In this document: positions 35,583 through 48,387 of the stretch, piece by piece
Layout: every line of letters begins with the position of its first letter
Numbering within the stretch: the stretch's first letter is position 1
Assembly: GCA_000151295.1 (NCBI GenBank)
Contig: GG745333.1
Coordinates: 866,758-930,757 of the forward strand
Source: Allomyces macrogynus ATCC 38327
Lineage: Eukaryota; Blastocladiomycota; Blastocladiomycetes; Blastocladiales; Blastocladiaceae
Direction: 5' to 3'
Length of the DNA stretch: 64,000 bases
The notes under the pieces: generated by a model
Databases searched by the model: none
What the model was told of the DNA's origin: nothing
Seen by the model: the letters and a program-made list of their open reading frames with translations, nothing else
Made by a program: the position numbers and the translations under genes

Positions 35583-37074
35583 TCATTCGTGCCCATCCAC
35601 CTCCTCGCTCACTCGACCTATCAACCCCTCCCTCGTGATATGAAACAAGCACGAACGGCCTCGGTCGGCCGTATTCCTGTGCCCCGCCGAAAACCAAACG
35701 GCCATCCGGCGCGGCACCGGCCGTCCGGCTCCACCCTCTGCGACCGGCGCAATCGCCGCGTCCCGCGACAGCACGATCCGCGTCGTCACCGCCGCCGTCC
35801 ACTCCATCGGCAGCGCCGGAACATCCCGCGCCGGCGGTGCAGCCGCCGACTGCACCGCGCGCGTCGTGACGCGCCGCGTGCCCTGGTCGTACAAGTGCGG
35901 CAACGCCAAAATCGCCGGCGGAAGAGTCGCCCCCGGCGCGAGCAACAGGTGCGGCCGCTGCAGAGCCACGGGCAAGTCGGCAAGACTCGATTTGGTGGCG
36001 AGGTCGGTATCGGCCGAGACCTGGTTCACGACCACCACAGCCAGTTGGTACGTGGTCGCGAGCTTGTGCAGCGCGCGCGCGATCGCGTGCAGGGATTGCA
36101 GTTTCTCGTGGTAGCTGTCGGACGACCCGCGAAAGAGGGCCGTCAACGAGTCGACGACCAACAGGCGGATGTGGTGCGTGGCGATGAGTGGCGGGATTTG
36201 GAAGGAGAGCAGGTGTTGCAGGAGTTCGAGCTCGAGAACGGTTTCGATCAGGACGGCGTCGGTGGAAAAGTGATGGGTGCGGGTTCGCGCGAGTTCGGTG
36301 AGTCGCTCGACGGGGAACCGCGATTCAGTGGAGATGTACATGGTGCCTGCAGAGGAACGTAAATTTTGGACCGTATCATAGCGCACGCAGCAGAATCATG
36401 GAAAAAAAAACAGAGCGCACCTCCATTTTGTCCCCCTTCGCTCGCATCGCGCTGCGCTTGGCACGCGAGCTGCAGGCACAGCTGCGTCTTGCCCGCACCG
36501 CTTGCGCCCGCGATTTCCGTGACGCCCGGGCAAAGTAGTCCACCGTCGAGAAACGCGTCGAGGGTCGCGTCGCCCGTTGCCAATCGCGTCTGCCGTTGCG
36601 CGAGTTCCGAGACGGGGATTGCCGAGACACCGACAAACGCGTCGGTAAACGTTTCTGCGCCGCGATTGGCGGATATTGCGGGATCGGGCATATCGGCAGC
36701 GGGCTTTACTGGCCGGGACTTGGCGGAGATCAGGTACCGCGAGAGGTCGCCGAGGAAATGGGCGAGGTCGTGGTGCGACAGTGAGAGCGACGTGCCGAGC
36801 TCGGAGCGCGGGGACATGAGCACGTCCTCCACCGTGTCAAGATTGGCTACACAAAGTAGAGGTGTTGAAATGGATGGATGATGGTCAGTTTCCATTATTG
36901 TGTGACCCGAATGCCACATCCACTTCGCATTCGACAATAAATAAAAGCTTCAAGAGGCGGAATGTGACCCCGCAAACAGGTCAAACAAGAATAAGAGCGT
37001 CATGAGAGTACATACTGACCTCGGGCCAGCGCGGCGGCGAGTCGCGCCGGAACGTTAGCGGGTAAAGCGGTCAT
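35583..37074 (-). CDS. XRCC3: RAD51 paralogue, XRCC3/Rad57-like
   Basis: RAD51 paralogues stabilise Rad51 filaments in recombination. Exons are 37074-37020, 36846-36421 and 36346-35583 (414 residues), with donors GTCAGT and GTGCGC. The first exon codes MTALPANVPARLAAALAR and joins ANLDTVEDVLM, a helical N-domain like that of Rad51-family members. Walker A is GASGAGKTQL (about 36481-36511). After the intron come TMYISTESRFPVERL and Walker B RLLVVDSLTAL, then VVVVNQVSAD. The combination GGTMYISTE plus FPVERL best fits XRCC3 or fungal Rad57; the two are orthologous or nearly so. The first intron (173 bases) is the longest in the window. It diverges from TAH18 across 333 bases. Confidence 0.88.
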
Positions 37075-39636
<2,562 letters not shown>

Positions 39637-39857
39637 GGAGGTTTAGTGCGCGAAATGTGATCTATTGTCGACTGACGGACGTTTTTGCTGGACAAGAGCG
39701 ACAGTTCATTTGCAGTCAAGGTACGGCTCGTGTTATGGACGTTCAAAAGACCTTGCCAGGTCGGGGTACAAAAACTCGAATCCAAGCAACGCCAACGGCA
39801 AAAAACAAAAACCAAATCTAAAAGAATGCCGTCCAGCGACGCTGCAAGCAACGCTTC
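39637..39857. other. Convergent TAH18/aminopeptidase 3' interval
   Basis: This AT-richer stretch of 221 bases between two converging stop codons contains no gene. Confidence 0.4.
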
Positions 39858-41996
39858 TTAGGCCTCGAGCGGGGTCGTGGCCTTCTTGAGGTAGTTCCAG
39901 GCAATCGACTCCTCCTCGAGCAGCGGCGAGACCTTCTCCCAGCACTCGGCGTGGTACGCGTCGAGCCACTGCTTCTCGTCGACCGAGAGCAACGACAGAT
40001 CAATCAGGTTCTTGTCCATGGGCACCATCGTCAGGTTCTCGAACGCATAGTAGGCGCCGCCAAACTGGTGCGGCGTGTTGGCCTCCTTGACGACAATCAC
40101 GTTCTCGATACGAATACCAAACCCGCGGTGCTCGTCCGACTCCTCGTGGTAGAACCCGGGCTCGTTCGAGACGGTCATACCAGGAACGAGCGCAACGTCG
40201 AGCGAACCCGTGCGCGGCGAAATCGAGTGCGGGCCCTCGTGCACGTTCAGGAAGTGGCCCACGCCGTGGCCCGTCCCGTGGCGGTAGTCGAGACCGACTT
40301 GCCAGAGCGGCGCGCGTGCGAGAATGTCGAGCGAGAAGCCCGACGTGCCCTTGGGGAAGACGGCACGAGCGAGGGCAATATGGCCCTGCAGCACGCGCGT
40401 GTAGCACGCCTTTTCGAAATCGGTGGCCGTGCCCTTGAGGTGCAGCGTGCGCGTCACATCCGTGGTCCCGTCCTTGAATTGCGCGCCCGAGTCGCAGAGG
40501 TAGACGTGGTCGGCGTCGATGATGCGGCACGCGCCCTTTTCGGGCTTGTAGTGGATGATGGCACCGTTCGGGCCCGAACCCGAAATCGTGTCGAACGACA
40601 GACCCACAAAGTTGTGCTGCTTGGACCGGAACTCCTCGAGCGCGTCCGAGCCATCAACCTCGTCAATGTCGGTGCGCTCCTTGACGACGAGCTCGTCCTC
40701 GAGCCAGGCAAAGTAGGAGACGAGCGCGGCCGCGTCGCGAATGTGCGACTGGCGGAACCCTTCGACCTCGACGGCGTTCTTGACGGCCTTGAAGGAGGTG
40801 ACGGGGTTGCGCGAGACAATGTGCACGCGGTCCTTGCCGAGGGCCTCGACGAGCGCCAGCGAGCACCGGCCGTCAATCACAAACTTGGACACGTTGGCCT
40901 GCGTTTCAAAGGCCGGCACGTGCGTCTCGGTCAGGTCGGCAACGATCGCCGTGTACGGGCGCACCGTGACATTGGCCGCGGCCAGGTGCTCGTGCACTTC
41001 GTCGTTGAGCTTCGAGTCGTCGACCCACAGGATCGCCTCGTCGGCCGTGACGAGCGCGTACGCAAAGAACACGGGGTTGTAGGCAATATCAGACCCGCGC
41101 AGGTTGAAGAGCCAGGCAATGTCGTCGAGCGCCGACAGGAGCAGGCCGTGACCCGTCGCGTCGCCGAGCGACTTGGGCGCCGACGGCGCCGGAGCGGCCG
41201 TGGCCGTCGGCGCGCCCATGGTGCGCAGCGGCTTGGCGAGCTCGGCACGAACGGCAGCGAGCTTGTCCTCGACGGTGCGGCCGGCAAACTCGACGGACAG
41301 CACGGTCACGGGGTTGTTGGGCGTCGCCGGGCGGTCGTCACCCCAGACCGCGTCGACGAGGTTGTCAGCGACAGCGACGAGCTCGTGGCCGGCATTCTCG
41401 AGCGCCGACTGCAGGGCCTCGGCGGCGCGGATCGCGAGCAGCGTCGGGTCGACACCGACGCGCGAGCTCGGCGGCAGGACGTCGGCGAGCCAGGCCTCCT
41501 TGGTGGGCGTCTCGGGCAGACCAAACTTTTGCAGGATCCAGTTGCTGTCGAGCTGCTGCGAGGCCTGCAGGAAGTAGCGGCCGTCGGTCCAGAGCGCGGC
41601 CTGGTCGAGCGTGACCACGGCGAGACCGGCGGACCCGGTAAAGCCCGAGATGAAGGCGCGGCGGCCGTCGCAGTCGGCAATGTACTCGGACTGGTGCGCG
41701 TCCTCGGAGGGGACAATGTAGGCGTGCAGGTTGCGCTCGGTGAGCAGCGCGCGCAATGCGGCCAGGTGCGCAGTCGTGTCGGTCGGGGCCATGGCGGGGG
41801 TCGAGGGGTGCGGGATCGGCTTCGGGCGCGAAGTCGAGGAGAGAGAGCGCGTCGGCTGCGCGGCCGTCGGTTTTTGGGGGGGCGCTGGCTTGCTCGTGGT
41901 GCGGGAACTTCCCACGCAGCACGCAAAGATCGCACTGAAGCCGCCCGCCTGCTTCTGCACCGCCGCCTGCTTCGTCACCGAGCGTGCCGCTGCCAT
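39858..41996 (-). CDS. Xaa-Pro aminopeptidase P (M24B)
   Basis: The enzyme removes an N-terminal residue ahead of proline using two metal ions. It reads as one exon. Metal ligands are visible: first Asp in DGTTDVTRT (about 40445-40475), His in GLDYRHGTGHGVGHF (about 40260-40300), Glu in SNEPGF (about 40155-40175) and Glu in GIRIENV (about 40095-40120). The creatinase-type N-domain has GFTGSAGLAVV and LWTDGRYFLQA. Starting at MAAARSVTK gives 712 residues. A start at 41792 (MAPTDTTAHL) gives 644, nearer to cytosolic aminopeptidase P1. The extra stretch is basic and Ser/Ala-rich, could direct the protein to mitochondria, and includes IFACCVG. It lies on the same strand as BRCA2, 325 bases from the BRCA2 stop. 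Confidence 0.93.
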   Translation of the reverse strand: MAAARSVTKQAAVQKQAGGFSAIFACCVGSSRTTSKPAPPQKPTAAQPTRSLSSTSRPKPIPHPSTPAMAPTDTTAHLAALRALLTERNLHAYIVPSEDAHQSEYIADCDGRRAFISGFTGSAGLAVVTLDQAALWTDGRYFLQASQQLDSNWILQKFGLPETPTKEAWLADVLPPSSRVGVDPTLLAIRAAEALQSALENAGHELVAVADNLVDAVWGDDRPATPNNPVTVLSVEFAGRTVEDKLAAVRAELAKPLRTMGAPTATAAPAPSAPKSLGDATGHGLLLSALDDIAWLFNLRGSDIAYNPVFFAYALVTADEAILWVDDSKLNDEVHEHLAAANVTVRPYTAIVADLTETHVPAFETQANVSKFVIDGRCSLALVEALGKDRVHIVSRNPVTSFKAVKNAVEVEGFRQSHIRDAAALVSYFAWLEDELVVKERTDIDEVDGSDALEEFRSKQHNFVGLSFDTISGSGPNGAIIHYKPEKGACRIIDADHVYLCDSGAQFKDGTTDVTRTLHLKGTATDFEKACYTRVLQGHIALARAVFPKGTSGFSLDILARAPLWQVGLDYRHGTGHGVGHFLNVHEGPHSISPRTGSLDVALVPGMTVSNEPGFYHEESDEHRGFGIRIENVIVVKEANTPHQFGGAYYAFENLTMVPMDKNLIDLSLLSVDEKQWLDAYHAECWEKVSPLLEEESIAWNYLKKATTPLEA

Positions 41997-42320
41997 TGTT
42001 CGGCCAGTCGTGGTGCCGCGCGTCTTGTCGTCGTCGTCGTTGACGTCGTTGACGTCGTCGTGGCGGGGGGGAGAAGGCGGGTTGCAGCGCTCAAGGGACC
42101 TTTTAGTCGGCTCCTTCCCCCAACGCGGCCCTGTGGGCGTCGGCGTCGTGTGGTCTGCCCTCTCGGCGCAAATGATCTGCGCGGGCCAACGTGCGGGCGA
42201 CAACGAAACCCAAGGCATGCAAGTTTGTTTCAAGTGTCCATCGGTCCGATGTGTCTGAAACGAACAACTCTCGTGCTTCATTTCTCGCGCCTCATGGACG
42301 CGACCTCATCACGCAAAAAA
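41997..42320. other. Interval between aminopeptidase and BRCA2
   Basis: These 324 bases lie between the BRCA2 stop codon and the aminopeptidase start. The aminopeptidase frame stays open through them, but the content is not protein-like in that family. It probably holds the BRCA2 3' end and the aminopeptidase promoter. Confidence 0.4.
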
Positions 42321-45300
42321 TCACTCGTCGTTGTCGACGCGGCCTGCCGACGACGCAAAGAACGCGTCCCAATCGACATCGCGCATTGGGTGACGCGCGA
42401 CATCAAGTCGTGCGACCGCTGCTGCCACGTCCAGCTTGGCCTTGCCCGTTGCGGCCGAACCAACCGAAATCTCCGACTCGTCGTAGGTCGTGCGCAGTTC
42501 CGGGACGGCACCGATCCGGCCAGCGACCACAGCGTTGCGGACGGTGATGGGTGTACCAGCGACGGCCAGGTACCGGTCGTGGAATGCCACGAGTCGCGTA
42601 CGTTCCATGGCCTTGATGCACACGAACCCGACTCCTGTCGCGTCCATAACCCACAGTTCCATGGCCGGGCCGCCCTGGACAAAGTGGGCTTCGACGATCA
42701 CGCCCGTCACGTCCACCTCGGTCCCGGCCGCGGCGGTTGCTAACGTGCGATAGTCGTCAAGCTGAACGCGTGGCGTGAACACGGATCGTACACCAATGGG
42801 GACATCAATGCGGCGCCACCGGGTGCCGCGCATCGTCGAGAACCGCAGCTGGTTGCGGTACGTGCCCGACACAGTCAAGAACTGGACCTGGAGGGCAAAA
42901 CCAAAGTGAGCAAAGCGAACCGGACACTCAATGGGACCAAGAAGCAGCAAAGGTACCTCAAAGCACCTCCCCTCCACCACCTCCCCCAACAACGCCTCGT
43001 CCGGCCGCCAACACGTCACGACCGCCGTACTCACTCCCTCCCCTCCCCTCGTACCCGGCATCACGCATGCGACCTTGATCCGCACCAGCGGCGTGACCTG
43101 CCGCCTGAGCGCTTCCCGTGCCTCATGCACGACCTTTTCCGGCAACGCCGCCAACCGATCCAAGATCCTCTGCCGCTCAGTCCCCTCCGCGCCTTGCACG
43201 ACCTGGTCCACAGCACCCGTGACACACATCCGTGCGAGTTCTTCGTCCTCCATATTGATCACCGCGGCGCCCGACACGTGCCGCGCACAGTGTTGCGCGA
43301 GCACCTGGTCGTTATACTCGCGCTCGGCCGCACGCTCGTCGCGCGCCTTCCGCGTAACCCGCGTCCCGTCGCCACGCCTTTCCTGGTACTGGATAGGGTA
43401 TTTTCGCAGGATCTGCACGCGCACGGCCGAGACGAGCCCGCCTTGAGGTGCAACGCCGCGCAGGGCGAGCGGGAGCAGTGGGGACGCGGCGGCCCCAAGC
43501 CGCGCGTCGTACCGCGCGGGCTTGACTCCATTCGCGTGCAATCTCAGCGCCGGCACGGTACTGGCAAGTGGTACCTCGGTCCCGTCACGCTCAAAATCGG
43601 CCACCGCATCGAGTGCGGCCGTCGCTTCCACGGGCCCGTCGCCCGCGGACGCCGCAAGTTGCGCGCCCCAGACAACGATTTTACTTCCGACCGCGAGTCG
43701 GCCGCGATCGAGCGCGCGCGCGAGCGTCCCATCCAGATGCGCGACAGCCGAGTACCACCCGTCGGTCACTTCGATCGCCGCAGGCCCTGTCCGTCGAGCG
43801 ACGCACAAGACCATGGCGCGATGCGCGGCCTCGTCTTTTTCCAGTACTTTCGTCAGGACGGGCCGGTGCGCGCGGTGAACTTCGCGCTCGTACCGGTACC
43901 GCAGCTGGTCGAGGACGGCATTCTCGGTCCAGGGGAGCGACATTTGCACGACCGCGTCCGACGTCCCACCGCGCAGAGTGTAAGTTCCGTTCTGCGCGTC
44001 GTGCGCGACCGCGTACGCGCGAATCAAGGCCGCGCGTTTCCAGATGATCCACCGGTAGTGGTTGCGCACCCACTTGGCCGACACGGGAGCGAAAGTCTGA
44101 CCCGAATTCACCGCCGCGGACTCGATCACTCGCGACAGATCAGCGTGCGCGGCCGCCGCGTCCCATCCCGACGGGAACACGTACACTGCCGCGGTCACCG
44201 ACGTCATGTACACGAGTACCGGGTCCACGACGGGGCTTGGCTCCCGCGGCGCGCCCAAAAGACCGAGTTTGATCCGGTCCGGCCGTGTCGCGGCGAGGTC
44301 AAACACGGCGGCACTCGGCGCCGAACGAACCGTCGTCGTACTCGTTGTCCTCGGCGGCGGCATCGTGCGCGACCGCGGCGGCAACGGCGTGCGCGCGGGC
44401 GTCATCAATTCCGTGCCCGCCATGGTCGACTTACGCCGCGGCGTCTTGAACGGCGTGCCAAACGTCGATCGTGGCGCCGGCGTCGCCGCTGCAGCAGTCC
44501 GGTTTGAGGACGCGCCGGTCATAGGCGTCGGAAGCGCGCCGAGCGCGCGCTGCGGCGTAAGCATCGCCGGCGTCTGCAGGGCGCGAGATGGCCCGCCGAG
44601 CCCGAGAGGGGTCGTGGGCGCGCCGCTGCCCAACGACAGTTGCGCGAGAACCGACCGCGGGCCGTGCGTCTTCAGGGGCGTGCGGAATTGCTTGGCTCGG
44701 CCCGTGCGCGGGTCCACGTTCTCGCGGCCCGGATCGGCCGCGACGGCCGCGGGGGTTGTCGGGGGACGCATAGGGGTCCGCGTGGGGCTCTTCGGGGCCA
44801 TGGCACTCGTGCGGAGTTTCGGACCCGCACCGAGTTTGGGCGCGTTGGTAGTGTCCAACAATGTCGATCGGCCTGCGAGTGGCGGTGGTGGTGGGCGGCT
44901 TTCCGAGGCTGCCGCCGACGTTGTGTTCACGCGCACCCCGACGCGCGCGGCCGTCGCGACAGCCGGCTTGGATGGTGTCTGCAGCACCGTCGACGCGTTC
45001 TCTGCACTTTCCTCGACATCGTCCACCTCGCATCGACTGGCGTGCACGAGCGAGCGCGGGCTTCGAAGGCGGCAGAACGGATGACTGGTGCCTGTCAATA
45101 ATCTGCCTCCTCGCGCGGCAGTTNNNNNNNNNNNNNNNNNNNNNNNNNNNNNNNNNNNNNNNNNNNNNNNNNNNNNNNNNNNNNNNNNNNNNNNNNNNNN
45201 NNNNNNNNNNNNNNNNNNNNNNNGCACGTCAGCAGCTCGTCGTTGCCGAACAGCTTGGGCGCGTGGTCCATGGCCGCGGTCGCGTTCAGGCTGGTGCCTT

Positions 45301-47961
45301 TTGCGACCGTCGGTCGGCGGGGCAAAGGGCGGGTCAACGCCGGTGACTGTGCGGGTCCGGGAGTCGCGAATGCGGGTGGTGGCGGTGCCGGTGGGTTTGG
45401 GTCCTGCATCTCCTGGTCCAGGTCGACGAACAGCTGTTTGCTGCGCGCGAGGGACGCCTTGGATGGGGTCGGCAGCGGCTTGTTACCTGCGGTCGCGAAA
45501 CCAACAAACACAGCTGGTAGCGGGCCTGCGGGCTCGACAAGCTCGGCAAGCTCGGCAAGCTCGGCGTCGACCGCCGCCATGACGCCGCGTGCACGAGTCA
45601 TGGCGCTCTTGGACGGCGTCGGTAGCGGCTTGCTCCCGGCCGTCGCAAAACCGGCAAATGCAGCAGGTGGCAGTGCTGGCGCTGCAGGCTCGGCAAGCTC
45701 AGCGTCGACGGCTGCCATGACCCCGAGCGCGCGATCCATGGCGCTCTTCGACGGTTTCGGCAGCGGCCGGTTGCCTGCGGTCGCGAATCCGGTAAATCCT
45801 TGAGCGGGCGCTGCTGCAGGCGGGGCCGAGGGTTCTGCGAGTTCGGCCTCGACTGCGGCCATGACCGCGCGCGCACGGTCGACAGCGGCCTTGGACGGGG
45901 CCTTGACCGCTTTGCCGTTGCCCGTCTGGAATCCAACGACAGGGACCGACTCGTTCGCGCTGCTGGCCGTCGCGCCAACGGCCTGAAATCCACCGGTGGT
46001 TAGTGATGGAACTGCGGCGCTCGCGCCCGGGATCAAACCGAGAAGCGCCGGGTCCATGTCGTCGCCGAACAGAGAGCGCCCACGGTCAAGGAGGGATACC
46101 GCAGTCGCAGTAGTGGCAGGTCGCGGTGCCGGTGGCGGCATACCGGGCTGGCAAAGGCCAAGTGGACGAGCGGCAGAGGCAAACACCGGCACGGACGGTG
46201 GCGGCTTGCTGGGCGTCTCGTCGACGGCCGGTGGCCGTGGCGACGCGGCTTGATCACGGACAGGAGGTTCCATGGTCGGCTCCGTGGCCGTGGGCTCAGC
46301 AGCCGCCAGTTGCACTGCGACAGGGGCTGCGGGTTCGGCGGCGACTGCTGGTCGCGCAGCGGCAGGGGCGGCATCGACGGGCGACGCGCGCGCATCCTGA
46401 TCGGTGAACTGTTCGACCTGGTTCTGCTCGCCGTCGGCCTCCACGGCACCGTTGGCCGGATCCACGGGCATAGCTGGCCGATCGGGAATTGCACCGCAGG
46501 TAGCGCCGTTCGTGGTCAGGGCCGGTGGATCGCAATTTGGAATCTCGACCGGCGCGCTGACTCGAGGGGCGGCAAGAGTGGGGCCCTCAGACACAATGTC
46601 GGGCAAATCAATCGGCATCTTGTTCGAATCGGCCGCCGCCGTAGGCTGCGAATTGGAGTTATTGCGCAACTCGAGCCCGTATTCGGCGAACAGATCCGGG
46701 CTCAGGTCCATGAGCGGCGCCGCAGGCGCGGTGGCCGCGACGGCGGGCCCCGATGATCCGAAGAGGGCAGCGCGAGAAGCTGGAAGTGGATGCGGGTCGG
46801 GTGAGAATCGGGAAATGGTGACTCCCAACGGCAATCCAGCAGCACGCACCAATCGGTAATACTGGTCCCGACGAGCCCATACCCGAGAGCAAAACTTGCG
46901 CCTGCGAATCGCGCGACAGCATATCGTGCAGGTCGTCAGCACCGCACAGAACGGGCGAGGGTGGATCTTCCTGCACGGGCGGAGCGGTGGAAGGGGGCGG
47001 GAGTGCAGGTGGAGCGGGTCGGCCAGCAGATCGTGTCGTCGAGCGCGCGGTTGCGCGAGATGCGAGCCACTTCGAACTGTGATCCTGCGAACGAGATTGC
47101 AGCACCGGCGCCGACGACGACGGCCACGTCGACTCGTCCTCTTGCGGATCCACAGCCATGGCATGCGATAGGTCCGGCTGCGACTGCGACCGGTCGAGCA
47201 ACGGCGGTTGCTGTTGCTGCGGCGGCGCAGCGAGCGAGTTGAGCGACCGGCGCTTGGCCGGTCGGCGCGACGGCGATTCAGTCGTGGCGCGATCGCCAAA
47301 CGAAAAGCGCGTGCCCGACAGGGACCCCAAGGGGAACCGCAGCGGCACGGGCATGAGCCTCGGCGACGAGTCCGACTCGGTATCCGAGGATGAGGATGCG
47401 TGCGCGTCGGCATCGCGCTTGCGCTTGACGGGCGAGTTGTGCGCCACGTCCACGTCCATGCCGTGAAGGCGCTGCGCGAGCGTCTGCGCGGGTGCCGCGG
47501 GTCGGCTCGGCGTCTCGCTCGTCGGCTGGTCGCTCGCCGGGTCGCCCAGCGGCAGCATCGGCGACATGACGAGCGGATCGCCGGGGAGGGCGTAGTGGCG
47601 TCCATGGCGATGGGAGCTTTGATGGAAGGGCGGGCGCAGATGCGCCCAGTGCGGCGGGCATTTCGAGAAGCAGTTCTGGGCGGGCCTGCGGAACCGGCGT
47701 GCGCTCAGAGGCAGCCGCACCAACGGTCGCGGCATTCTGGCGCGGTGTCTGGTGAGCTGACGGCGACCACAGCAGCATGGCGGGCGACTGGTCGGTCAAA
47801 CGGCGTGGCACGACAGGCGCCCGCGTCGGCGTCTCGTGGTCGGTGCCGGGGCGCAGTGGGGTCGGCGCCGTGCTGGTATTGAGGAGGGATGTCGGCTGCG
47901 GCGCTGGTTGCGGCGCGGCGGCGGGCGCATCGCGCAGGTCCATGTCGGCGTCGTCGTCCAT
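42321..47961 (-). CDS. BRCA2: BRCA2 homologue, interrupted by gap
   Basis: BRCA2 loads Rad51 on RPA-coated DNA. Exons read 47961-46883, 46779-42957 (containing a 100-N gap) and 42887-42321. The last intron (69 bases, GTACCT to CTCCAG) is a multiple of three without stops, and its removal gives CFEVQFLTVSGTYRN. Four BRC repeats occupy 45405-45945. C-terminal to the gap the DNA-binding domain shows the helical motif WVRNHYRWIIWKRA (about 44040-44080), then DGWYSAVAHLD for OB1. ILRKYPIQYQERRGDGT leads into a charged tower-like helix (ARDERAAEREYND), and OB2/OB3 run to the stop. One extra C near 47600 breaks the frame (expected LRPPGDPLVMSP). A PALB2-type site is not identifiable. Presence of the full OB array and several BRC repeats sets it apart from single-BRC Brh2. 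Confidence 0.93.
45124..45223. other. Assembly gap of 100 N
   Basis: Exactly 100 N, the usual filler for a gap of unknown size. It lies inside BRCA2 immediately after the fourth BRC repeat, and the reading frames on the two sides differ. Further BRC repeats could be collapsed here. Confidence 0.98.
45405..45945 (-). repeat. Four tandem BRC repeats
   Basis: Read on the minus strand, four units spaced about 142-148 bases begin GFQTGNGKAV, GFATAGNRPL, GFATAGSKPL and GFATAGNKPL. Each continues with a P-S-K-x-x-x-x-x-A/S-x-x-x-[MF] stretch (for example TPSKASLARSKQLF). This matches the BRC consensus Phe-x-T-A and the later hydrophobic anchor that contact Rad51. Three of four end in VMAAV rather than the usual Leu-Phe, so their second anchor is atypical. 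Each unit carries an acidic tail. Confidence 0.9.
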
Positions 47962-48387
47962 GGCCGCGTTCGTGGTTTTGCGGGCACTTGCGGCGTGATG
48001 GAGGCAGCGCGGCGGGGTGGGGCGTTGCCGCCAAGTCGGCGGTGCGACCAGCAGCGATGGCCGCGGCCGCGATGACGCCGAGGCCTGAGAGGATGGTCCA
48101 CCCGCACGGCGTGCCCGCGACACTCCTGGCAGATATGGCAGGTGACCGTGCTGGCAGGGACCCGTTGATCATGTCGCAACCATCTTCCAGCCTGAGATTC
48201 AACCCCGGCGCTGTCACGACAGGGAGCGTCCAGCTGCCCGCAATTGTATCCAGCAACTCGCTGCAATCTGATCCAGCGCCAGCGAAATCCGACCGGACCT
48301 GCTTGTCCGGCCCTGCGCACATGCGGCGCCGACCCGAACCTGTCCAGCTTGGCAGCCAGATCAGTCAAACCAGCTGTAAGCCCCGCC
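47962..48387. promoter_or_regulatory. Divergent BRCA2/CFAP65 interval
   Basis: These 426 bases lie between the chosen starts of BRCA2 and CFAP65. A plus-strand ATG at 48171 opens a different frame that ends before the CFAP65 exon. No distinct motif is seen. Confidence 0.4.

Noticed and set aside
39951..42743. A 930-codon plus-strand open frame opposite aminopeptidase P
   Set aside because: It is Arg/Val/Gly-rich antisense of a conserved gene; GC-rich codon use leaves long stop-free shadows. It has no domain character.
42906..44507. A 533-codon plus-strand open frame opposite BRCA2
   Set aside because: Same shadow effect; the minus-strand reading is a conserved BRCA2 DNA-binding domain.
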